A stretch of DNA of 24,109 bases. Source: Olsenella uli. GTDB taxonomy: Bacteria > Actinomycetota > Coriobacteriia > Coriobacteriales > Atopobiaceae. A program made the position numbers and the translations under genes. The notes beneath the pieces are model-generated. The model was not told where the DNA came from and searched no databases. It saw only the letters and a list, made by a program, of their open reading frames with translations. The DNA is taken from NCBI RefSeq assembly GCF_901212655.1, contig NZ_CAAKON010000007.1:1-24109 (forward strand), in the 5' to 3' direction. Positions 15,149 to 24,109 of this stretch are shown in pieces. Position 1 is the first letter of the stretch. Every line of letters starts with the position of its first letter.

Positions 15149-16262
15149 AGTAGCCGTAGCCTCCCCGCTCCTGGTCGCGGACAACGTGGCCGGCCTCGAG
15201 CGCGATGACGCGCTTGCGCATCGAGTCGACCATCTCGCGGTCGTGCGTTGCCATGAGGACTGTCGTGCCCGTGCGGTTAATGCGCTCGAGCAGCTTCATG
15301 ATGCCCAGCGAGATTGCCGGGTCGAGGTTACCCGTGGGCTCGTCGCAGACCAGCAGCGGTGGCCTGTTGACCATGGCTCGGGCAACGGAGACGCGCTGCT
15401 GCTCGCCGCCAGAGAGCTGGTCGGGATAGACGTCCATCTTCTCGCCGAGGCCCACGAGGCGAAGCACCTCGGGAACCTGGGCCTTGATGACGGAGCGCGG
15501 CTTGCCGATGCACTCGAGGGCAAACGCGACGTTGTCGAAGATCGTCTTGTCCGGAAGCAGCTTGAAGTCCTGGAAGACGCAGCCAATCTGGCGGCGCAGG
15601 TACGGCACCTTCCAGTTGCGCATAGCCGTGAGGTCCTGGCCGGCCACGAGCACACGGCCGTGTGTGGGCTTGAGCTCACGGGTGATGAGCTTGAGGAAGG
15701 TCGACTTTCCGGAGCCGGAGTGGCCCACCAGGAAGACGAACTCGCCCGCATACACGTCCACGTCGACACTGTCGAGTGCAGGCTTGTTGGGCTGGGCGGG
15801 ATAGACCATGGAAACGCCCTGGAAGGAGATGGTGGGCACGCCGCCAGAGTTGACGGAGCGCGTGTCGGCCTCCTTGGTGATGGGCGCGAAGGCCGTGGTA
15901 AAACCGGCCTCCTCGGACGCGTCGTAGTCGTCCGCGGAGTCAGCGAACGCGGACACGCCGCCGGCTGCCGGCTCGTCGTTAACGTCCGGAACCGACGCCA
16001 CGCTCGGAACCGACGTCACATCCGGCACCGATGAAACGCCAGGCACGGAGGGAACGGCCGTTGCGAAGTGAGAGGCGGCCTGCTGGTCATCAAGTACGGT
16101 GGTCGGCACGGAATATGCCGGCTGCTGAGGGGCAGCCTGCTGCGACGCTTCGTCAAAAGACGGAACGGCCGCGGGCTGCGGTGCGTACGAGTTCGTCTGC
16201 CCGGGCTGCTGCACGGGTGACGTCCCGTCCTGTCCCTCGCTGCTGCGGAAGTGGTTAGCCAC
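15135..16262 (-). CDS. ftsE: Cell-division ATP-binding protein FtsE with a long low-complexity N-terminal extension
   Basis: FtsE is the ABC ATPase of the FtsEX division complex. The ATPase core spans about residues 144-365: Walker [10 protein letters not shown] (180-188), Q-loop Gln231, signature LSGGEQQR (283-290), Walker [10 protein letters not shown] (303-311) and H-loop His340. Usual FtsE proteins are about 220-230 residues; this one has 375. Residues 1-143 are rich in Pro, Ala, Ser, Gln, Val and acidic residues, contain four xSVPxV repeats, and are probably disordered. The GTG at 16262 has AAAAGGAG 6 bases upstream, a strong site, so the extension looks genuine rather than a start error. 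The C-terminus ends in a Gly/Tyr-rich [10 protein letters not shown] candidate promoter lies upstream. The stop is TAA. Confidence 0.93.
   Translation of the reverse strand: MANHFRSSEGQDGTSPVQQPGQTNSYAPQPAAVPSFDEASQQAAPQQPAYSVPTTVLDDQQAASHFATAVPSVPGVSSVPDVTSVPSVASVPDVNDEPAAGGVSAFADSADDYDASEEAGFTTAFAPITKEADTRSVNSGGVPTISFQGVSMVYPAQPNKPALDSVDVDVYAGEFVFLVGHSGSGKSTFLKLITRELKPTHGRVLVAGQDLTAMRNWKVPYLRRQIGCVFQDFKLLPDKTIFDNVAFALECIGKPRSVIKAQVPEVLRLVGLGEKMDVYPDQLSGGEQQRVSVARAMVNRPPLLVCDEPTGNLDPAISLGIMKLLERINRTGTTVLMATHDREMVDSMRKRVIALEAGHVVRDQERGGYGYYGAI
15981..16052 (-). repeat. Four 18-bp coding repeats in ftsE (xSVPxV)
   Basis: Codons 71-94 of ftsE encode four consecutive six-residue units of the form xSVPxV ([24 protein letters not shown]). 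The DNA copies differ by silent and non-silent changes, so this is a diverged tandem repeat. It could vary in number between strains by slippage without shifting the frame. Confidence 0.85.
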
Positions 16263-16307
16263 TTATTGCTCCTTTTTTCGCGCGATAGGAAGGCAGTTAT
16301 GTCGTAC

Positions 16308-16337
16308 ATGGTAGCAGAGGGCTTTGGGGCGGCTCAA
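16308..16337 (-). promoter_or_regulatory. Candidate promoter for ftsE-ftsX-rnr-smpB
   Basis: TTGAGC (16337-16332) and TACCAT (16313-16308) are 18 bases apart in the 129-base prfB-ftsE gap, giving a leader of about 40 bases before ftsE. Both hexamers are imperfect. The gap is the first sizeable break after secA-prfB, so a promoter here is plausible. Confidence 0.4.
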
Positions 16338-16391
16338 AACTCCACGCGGTAGACACCACGCTGAGCTGCCCTTACCCGGTTTGGACCCAGG

Positions 16392-17525
16392 CTAGCCCTC
16401 GTCCTCGATCGTGACGGGCTTCCTGCCGCCAACAACCCAGCGGTGATAGCCGATGATGAAGGGGTCAAGGTCCCCATCCTCAAGCACCGCCTCGACGTTG
16501 CCCGTCTCAACGCCACAGCGAAGGTCCTTCACCATCTGGTAGGGATACAGGACATAGCTGCGAATCTGGTTGCCGAACCCAATCTCGTGCTTGGGGCCAC
16601 GCAGTTCGTCGAGTGCCTCCTCGCGCTTCTGCAGCTCGAGCTCATAGAGCTTCGACCTCAGGATTTGCATGCACGTGGCCTTGTTCTGGATCTGGCTGCG
16701 CTCGTTCTGGCACGTCACGACGATTCCCGTGGGCAGGTGGGTGACGCGAACCGCGGAGTCGGTCGTGTTGACGCCCTGGCCGCCGGGGCCGCTCGCATGG
16801 TACACGTCCACGCGGATGTCACCCGGATCGATCTCGACCTCGACGTCGTCCGGCAGCACCGGAAGCACCTCCACGCCCGCAAACGTGGTCTGACGCCGTT
16901 TCTTGAGGTCCGTGGGCGAAATTCGCACAAGACGGTGCACGCCCTGCTCGGCGCGAAGCATGCCAAACGCATTCTTGCCCGAGACCGTGAACGTGGCCCG
17001 GTCGATGCCGATGACCTCAGCCGTGGGCGCGTCGTTCACGGTGACGCTCCAGCCACGGCGCTCGCAATAGCGCAGGTACATGTGCAGCAGCATGCCACAC
17101 CAGTCCTGGGCCTCGAGCCCGCCCTGGCCGGGAGTGACGGTCACGATGGCGTCGCCATGGTCAAACTCGCCGGTGAACCAGCTGGACACCTCGAGCTCCG
17201 AGAGCTCACCCTCGAGCTTGCGAGCGCCAGACTCCGCCTCGGCGAGAAGGTCCTCGTCACCCATCTCTTCGCCAAGCTCAAACGCGACCTTGGCATCCTC
17301 CAACCTGGCGTGGGCCTTGTCGATGTCGGAGACGTCTTGCTTGGCGCGCGCCAGGCGCTCCATGGTCGAGCGGGCCGCCTCGGCGTCATCCCAAAAGCCG
17401 GGCTCGACGCTCTGGCGCTCAAGCTCGGCGACGAGCGCGCGACTCTCGTCGATATGCAGGTACCTCTCGACCTCGCTCAGGCGTGCGGCAAGCGCGTCGA
17501 GCGAGGTCTTCGTCACGTCTGCCAT
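16392..17525 (-). CDS. prfB: Peptide chain release factor 2 (RF2), with an SPT instead of SPF discriminator
   Basis: RF2 reads UGA and UAA stop codons and triggers release of the finished protein. The 377-residue protein has the N-terminal helical domain, the catalytic SGPGGQGVN (GGQ at 248-250) and RF2-type context (QNERSQIQNKA). The stop-codon-reading tripeptide, normally SPF in RF2, reads SPT (203-205; codon ACG at 16911-16913). RF1 instead has a PxT-type tripeptide. The programmed +1 frameshift common near codon 26 of prfB is absent: the frame is continuous through ERYLHIDES. The ATG immediately follows the secA TAG with no gap; GGAG lies 11 bases upstream. Ribosome-rescue proteins such as RF-H or PrfB3-like forms are alternatives, but length and GGQ context fit RF2. 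The stop is TAG. Confidence 0.93.
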   Translation of the reverse strand: MADVTKTSLDALAARLSEVERYLHIDESRALVAELERQSVEPGFWDDAEAARSTMERLARAKQDVSDIDKAHARLEDAKVAFELGEEMGDEDLLAEAESGARKLEGELSELEVSSWFTGEFDHGDAIVTVTPGQGGLEAQDWCGMLLHMYLRYCERRGWSVTVNDAPTAEVIGIDRATFTVSGKNAFGMLRAEQGVHRLVRISPTDLKKRRQTTFAGVEVLPVLPDDVEVEIDPGDIRVDVYHASGPGGQGVNTTDSAVRVTHLPTGIVVTCQNERSQIQNKATCMQILRSKLYELELQKREEALDELRGPKHEIGFGNQIRSYVLYPYQMVKDLRCGVETGNVEAVLEDGDLDPFIIGYHRWVVGGRKPVTIEDEG

Positions 17526-20357
<2,832 letters not shown>

Positions 20358-20443
20358 GGGCGCACCTCAAAGACATCCAGGGGGCAGGTCGATCGTTAAA
20401 AAACCCGAGAGACCGGCACGATGGTGGCGGGAAAAGCTGTTTT

Positions 20444-20473
20444 ACTTTACCTAAACCCGCCCCTCCGACCCAA
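20444..20473 (-). promoter_or_regulatory. Candidate promoter for secA-prfB
   Basis: TTGGGT (20473-20468) and TAAAGT (20449-20444) are 18 bases apart in the 180-base gap upstream of secA. Predicted start near 20437 gives a leader of about 80 bases with a run of six Ts at 20403-20398 after a weak CCCG...CGGG stem, which could act as a weak attenuator. Both hexamers are imperfect. Confidence 0.35.
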
Positions 20474-20537
20474 GCGGACCATCGCCAATCAGCGAAGCGC
20501 CACAAAGTGAGCAAGCGATGGAAGGCGTGGGCGACGC

Positions 20538-23500
20538 CTAGGCCGCCTCCCCGGTGTCCCCCTCGTCTTTCTTGCGCCTTCGTTTTGTTGATGCCTTCTT
20601 GTCCCTGCGCCCCTCTTGTGCCCGACGCTCCTCCTCTGCCCTCCGAGCGCGCCCCAGGGCAGATAAGACGTCTTCTCGGCACGGATCCTCGACCCGCGCA
20701 GACTCCGCAAACCAGACCGCCTGCCTCGTGTCTCCCGTTCGCAACGCCGCCGCCGAGCCCTCCAGCATCGTTTCGACGTATTGTCTCCGCACCTCCTCGT
20801 GCCTGCGGCCAAAGAAGCCGCTCGCGTCCTCCGACACCCTTAGGGTTCCACCCCGATAGAGTTCTTCTGCGCGCATGCACAACGTCACGACCGCCGAGTC
20901 AGGCTTCCTGCCCCCTATGACATTTCTGACAACGTGCTCAAAGTCGTCGATGTCACAGCTGACGAACTCGGGGTTCAGCCAAAGCCTTCCCATCTCACCA
21001 ATCACATAGCCTGCTTGGCCAACCTGTCCAAGGGTCGCGCGCAGCGAGCTGACGACCGTGTACATCCCCTCCCGCCAACGCCCGTAGTCAGAATTGGGCC
21101 AAAAGCACTCCGCGGCCTCGAACCTGGGGATAACGTGCCCCGGCGTCAGCGCGAGCATCGCAAGTAGCGTCCTGGAGTGCCTGCGCCGCCACGCCCGCTC
21201 GGGCACGACAACCCCATCAATCGTCAAGGAAAGTCCGCCCAGAACCCTGACTTCTAACTTAGGGAACTCCGGTTTTGCCGAACGACTCCCGAGCGGGCCC
21301 GCGCTGCCGGCCCCCATGCGTGCCGCGCCCTGTCCGACACGCCCGTCAGCCGGCCCTGGTGCCACCTCGGAGCCCCTCGAGTCAAAATGCCCAAGATAAC
21401 CCGCATCGGCCTCACGGGGCTCTGCCGAAATCGAGGTCCTCCCCCGCCATAGCATCGGCAGCCCTCTCTGAATCGCTGAGCCACTAACGCGGTCAGCACC
21501 ACACAGCGACGCCAGCACTGTTACGAGTCCCGCCCTCGGCGAAACCCTCTCGAGCGAGGAAAGGGCGGATTCTCTCTCACTGGCATCCCCGGCGGCCACC
21601 GCCCCATACAGCCGTACCAAGGCGGCGACATCAGCGCTCGCCTCGGCATTCTCAAGCCCGGCCCTTTCTGCGCCCTCACCCAGAGATCGCTCGACCACAA
21701 GCGTCACGACGCCCGCAAGCGCCGCGAGATCAGACATCCCCGCAATTCGGGCATGGTTTGTGCACTCGGCCGCATTGATGTGGGCCCTCCTGAACGCACC
21801 ACGTCGAAGGTCGCCCAGGGCGGCGGCAAAATCACCAAGAGCGAGCATGGCTCCCTCGCCACGCTCAGCCCATCGCGCCATCGAGCGAGCCCCACCCCAA
21901 GCCGTCCCGCCACCAGAAAGGCACTCGGCCACTTCCACAAGCGTCGAGGTGTCCGCCATCCAGGAAGGCGGGGCACAAATCGCAAGCAGCTCCTTGGCCC
22001 TCAGGGTCGCGTCACGATCAGCGGCCCCCTCCGGGTCGGCTATGACCAATCGCGCCGCCTCGAAGTCCATCTGGAGTGTTGCAGCAAACACGGATGGCCT
22101 CATCGATTTCAGGCCCCTCAGCTCCCTGGCCATGGTCAGCTCCCTGAACGCTTCAAGCGAGGCGCCGGAGAGCGCATGAGACAACGCGCGCGCATGACAG
22201 GCCATCACGCGGGCAATGCGGTCACCTGAAGCCGCGGCCGCACTTGAGAGGGCCACAAGGTCAGCGGGCAAGTCACCCGGTCGCCCGACGGGGCCCGTAC
22301 GAACCCGATGGCAAGCTCGGAGCAGCTCAAGCTGAAGCCCCGTCAGGCCTCGGAGGTCGGGCTCCGTCTCATCAGCCACCGCAATTTTGGGCTCATTGGG
22401 CCGACCCAAGGGCTTTCCGTAGCGAGACCAAGGCAGTCCTCCGCACAGGCACAGCGCATCTTGCGCCTGGCGACGCCCCGCTTCGCCGCCACGGTCTTCT
22501 TCGAGCACGTCTTTCAAGAGCGCCGTCATCCCGGCATCAATTAGCTCAACCGGATACCTAAGAGCCAACGACGCCGGCGAGCAAAGAGACTTGCACGCCG
22601 ATGCTATTGCGCCCGCCCTGAACGCATCCCCGCGCGCCGCAAGAAGCTCGGTTGCTCGGCCAATCATCCAGGGCCATCTCCTACAAGAGGACACCATGGC
22701 CACGCCAATGACAGCAGGATTGCAAGGAATCACCCGAAAGCAGCCGTCCCTGCTCGAGACGCCAAGTAAGGGGACATCCCTCTCAAGGCTCCGAACCATG
22801 TCCCGAGAGACACGGATCCCAAGATCTGAGGCATCCGATAGGCTCCCCTGACCAAGAAGGAGCATGGCGCAGCGGAGCAAGGCCTCTTCGTCAATAAGCC
22901 ACGGCCCCGAGCAATTGCCAACAAGCTCCGAGCAGACCTTATCCCACCGATCGCCTTCGAGATATCCAGTCGCATCCACCCTGGCGCCCCGAATAGAAGG
23001 CACAAGCGCAGGAATACCATGTGTCCAATCACGAACGCGGAACCTGGGAACACACGGAAAGTACTCACTCCAGGAATCAAACTCCGCATCCCCAATGACA
23101 AGGTCCTCGGCATACACCGCGTAGACACGAGGGAGACCATCAAGGAGGGCCTCAGCGCAAGGCTCCATAGAGAGAAGTACAAGAATGCCCGCACAGCGCA
23201 ATGCCTCAAGAATTCCAGCAATACGCGGACCAAGACTGTCAGAAAGAGGGGTGACGTCCTCCACGAAGACAAAACAAGACCGAGGGGCAACCTCACCCGA
23301 GAGCAGCTCAGTCGCAAGAGACCTAAGCCTCCGATAGGAATTCTCGGCAGACCGCCGAGAAAAGCGAAAGACTCGAGCGTCAATTGACTGAGCTCGAACT
23401 TCAGATATGACCTGGTCGATAAGTCTCTGCTTGCCCATGCCTCGCTCAGAAACCAAAGCGACAACTTGGCCATCAAAAGCAGCGTCAAGCACATCTGCCA

Positions 23501-23567
23501 CCAAGGCAGTTCTGGGAATAGAAGCCCCTGCCTTAGCGGCAGGAGATGATTGAGAACGCTTGCCCAT
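20538..23567 (-). CDS. Large BTAD/SARP-type transcriptional regulator with NTPase-like N-terminus and C-terminal DNA-binding domain
   Basis: The 1009-residue protein combines an N-terminal NTPase-like region, a long helical repeat-like middle (about 330-720), a Gly/Ala/Pro-rich linker and a C-terminal OmpR-type winged helix (about 770-870: KLEVRVLGGLSLTIDG, RRHSRTLLAMLALTPG, WREGMYTVVSSLRATLG) followed by a BTAD domain (about 870-975, SCDIDDFEH) and a basic tail (TKRRRKK). AfsR/SARP proteins usually have the winged helix at the N-terminus; here the order is reversed. The Walker A site is degenerate (SERGMGKQ at 40-47, Gln in place of Ser/Thr), with a Walker B-like SCFVFVED near 99-106. The ATG at 23567 has GGAGGG 6 bases upstream; the open frame extends 38 codons further without support. 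No target is evident; short repeats upstream suggest self-regulation. The stop is TAG. Confidence 0.85.
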   Translation of the reverse strand: MGKRSQSSPAAKAGASIPRTALVADVLDAAFDGQVVALVSERGMGKQRLIDQVISEVRAQSIDARVFRFSRRSAENSYRRLRSLATELLSGEVAPRSCFVFVEDVTPLSDSLGPRIAGILEALRCAGILVLLSMEPCAEALLDGLPRVYAVYAEDLVIGDAEFDSWSEYFPCVPRFRVRDWTHGIPALVPSIRGARVDATGYLEGDRWDKVCSELVGNCSGPWLIDEEALLRCAMLLLGQGSLSDASDLGIRVSRDMVRSLERDVPLLGVSSRDGCFRVIPCNPAVIGVAMVSSCRRWPWMIGRATELLAARGDAFRAGAIASACKSLCSPASLALRYPVELIDAGMTALLKDVLEEDRGGEAGRRQAQDALCLCGGLPWSRYGKPLGRPNEPKIAVADETEPDLRGLTGLQLELLRACHRVRTGPVGRPGDLPADLVALSSAAAASGDRIARVMACHARALSHALSGASLEAFRELTMARELRGLKSMRPSVFAATLQMDFEAARLVIADPEGAADRDATLRAKELLAICAPPSWMADTSTLVEVAECLSGGGTAWGGARSMARWAERGEGAMLALGDFAAALGDLRRGAFRRAHINAAECTNHARIAGMSDLAALAGVVTLVVERSLGEGAERAGLENAEASADVAALVRLYGAVAAGDASERESALSSLERVSPRAGLVTVLASLCGADRVSGSAIQRGLPMLWRGRTSISAEPREADAGYLGHFDSRGSEVAPGPADGRVGQGAARMGAGSAGPLGSRSAKPEFPKLEVRVLGGLSLTIDGVVVPERAWRRRHSRTLLAMLALTPGHVIPRFEAAECFWPNSDYGRWREGMYTVVSSLRATLGQVGQAGYVIGEMGRLWLNPEFVSCDIDDFEHVVRNVIGGRKPDSAVVTLCMRAEELYRGGTLRVSEDASGFFGRRHEEVRRQYVETMLEGSAAALRTGDTRQAVWFAESARVEDPCREDVLSALGRARRAEEERRAQEGRRDKKASTKRRRKKDEGDTGEAA

Positions 23568-23643
23568 ATAAGTCCCTCCAACGGCGCGTACAAGGAACCA
23601 TAAAGAGCCGAGGCGATCAAAACTCGAGGCACTCCGCGAACGG

Positions 23644-23690
23644 TTGATAACACGTTGTTGGACCAAAGAAATTGATAACACCTTGTTTGG
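23644..23690. repeat. Pair of direct repeats, TTGATAACAC(G/C)TTGTT type
   Basis: TTGATAACACGTTGTTGG at 23644 and TTGATAACACCTTGTTTGG at 23672 are direct repeats 28 bases apart, in the presumed leader of the BTAD regulator gene. They share the core ATAACA(A)C with three further copies at 23762-23787. Confidence 0.75.
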
Positions 23691-23758
23691 AGATTCGCGG
23701 ACGAAGCCGCAGGTAGAGGGCTTGGGGGGAATTGCACAATGAAATCAGGCCCATATTT

Positions 23759-23786
23759 TTAATAACAACATAACAACGGATAACAA
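23759..23786 (-). promoter_or_regulatory. Candidate promoter for the BTAD regulator gene
   Basis: TTGTTA (23786-23781) and TATTAA (23764-23759) are 16 bases apart. The predicted start near 23752 gives a leader of about 185 bases. The -35 and spacer coincide with the three ATAACAAC repeats, as expected if a regulator binds there. Confidence 0.35.
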
Positions 23787-23787
23787 C
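23762..23787. repeat. Three direct copies of ATAACAAC
   Basis: ATAACAAC occurs at 23762, 23770 and 23780 (offsets 8 and 10). SARP-family regulators often bind short direct repeats overlapping a -35 region. Here the copies overlap the candidate -35 and spacer upstream of a SARP-like gene. Confidence 0.7.
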
Positions 23788-23795
23788 AAGAGACC

Positions 23796-23851
23796 GCTCA
23801 GCCAACAGCCAAACAACCTAAGCAGAGCCACACAAGGGCTGGCTGCTGAGC
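23796..23851 (-). terminator. Imperfect stem-loop followed by T-rich DNA, possible terminator of an upstream gene
   Basis: GCTCAGC and GCTGAGC form the base of an imperfect stem, with a further inner pairing (CAGCC with GGCTG). On the minus strand it is followed by CTCTTGTTGTTATC, which is T-rich but not a clean T-run. It could end a leftward gene lying beyond the window. Confidence 0.3.
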
Positions 23852-24109
23852 CCAAAAGTTTGCTCTGATCCACGAATCCAAAGGATACGAAGGTTCAGCC
23901 AAGTTGCGAATTATCCGGACATGCAGCAAGGGAGCCCTCCCATATCCCAGCAACCCAACGCGGGAATCACGCCGAGAGGGCTTGAAAGCTCTAGCCAAGC
24001 AAGCATCAAAAAGAAGAAGTCGGCAAATCTCACGCCAGATGTACGCCAGCACCAGACGAAACAATGCGCTCAAACAAAGGCAAAGGCATCGGAGGGCCGC
24101 CCGCGAGTC

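Larger units (their letters stand above)
23568..24109. other. Relatively AT-rich region without a supported gene
   Basis: This 542-base stretch upstream of the BTAD regulator is visibly poorer in G and C than the rest of the window. It holds the repeats, candidate promoter and hairpin listed separately. Minus-strand frames are open to the window edge and end in TGA at 24070, 24030 and 23798; none has a convincing start or recognisable family. The frame ending at 24030 (ending LFERIVSSGAGVHLA) could be the tail of an upstream gene, but this is not supported. Confidence 0.5.

Noticed and set aside
16392..17525. UGA reassigned to an amino acid
   Set aside because: No gene contains an in-frame TGA, Trp is TGG, and an RF2 gene is present, so avoidance rather than reassignment is supported.
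23644..23787. CRISPR array
   Set aside because: The repeats are 8-18 bases at short, irregular spacing without unique spacers of normal length, and no cas genes are seen.
23798..24073. 91-residue minus-strand frame starting with TTG
   Set aside because: No ribosome site, no recognisable family, and it ends inside a hairpin; the frame is merely open to the window edge.
24030..24109. Possible C-terminal fragment of an upstream gene
   Set aside because: Only 25 codons are visible and all three frames are open at the edge, so no frame can be chosen.

Overview
The window is a GC-rich bacterial chromosome segment in which every gene I can support lies on the minus strand. The gene set points to a high-GC actinobacterium, most likely class Coriobacteriia (Olsenella/Atopobium/Collinsella relatives). 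The reasons are a fused AccD-AccA carboxyltransferase, FabK as enoyl reductase, a very large BTAD-type regulator, and the secA-prfB-ftsE-ftsX-smpB-ssrA neighbourhood typical of actinobacteria. This assignment is inference from gene content, not from a database match.

In the direction of transcription (right to left): 24109-23568 is a relatively AT-rich stretch with no gene I can support; it carries iterated short repeats and a candidate promoter. 23567-20538 encodes a 1009-residue regulator with an NTPase-like N-terminus and a C-terminal OmpR-type winged helix plus BTAD domain. 20357-16392 is secA-prfB (protein export motor and release factor 2). 16262-10708 is ftsE-ftsX-rnr-(TPR-like protein)-smpB, closed by a 10-bp stem-loop. 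10653-571 is a type II fatty-acid synthesis cluster: promoter and 17-bp palindromic operator, then a MarR regulator (FabT-like), fabH, fabK, fabD, fabG, fabF, accB, fabZ, accC, accDA and, after a 201-base gap, acpP. 404-40 is ssrA (tmRNA), followed by a terminator hairpin at the window edge.

The genes form two functional blocks. The fatty-acid block holds the carboxylase (AccB, AccC, AccDA), the malonyl transferase (FabD), the initiating and elongating condensing enzymes (FabH, FabF), both reductases (FabG, FabK), the dehydratase (FabZ) and the carrier protein (AcpP), under one recognisable repressor/operator unit. The other block holds translation-termination and rescue factors (RF2, SmpB, RNase R, tmRNA), with SecA and the FtsEX division complex.

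The observations most worth checking: all 19 coding genes end in TAG (16) or TAA (3) and none in TGA, while the RF2 encoded here has SPT in place of the usual SPF stop-codon-reading tripeptide. The fatty-acid cluster has the gene order of streptococci, except that acpP has moved and accD/accA are fused, and it lies between smpB and ssrA. A perfect 19-bp inverted repeat sits between acpP and ssrA. FtsE has an unusual ~143-residue low-complexity N-terminal extension. I found no CRISPR array, transposase, phage gene or toxin system, and no clearly new multi-gene system.
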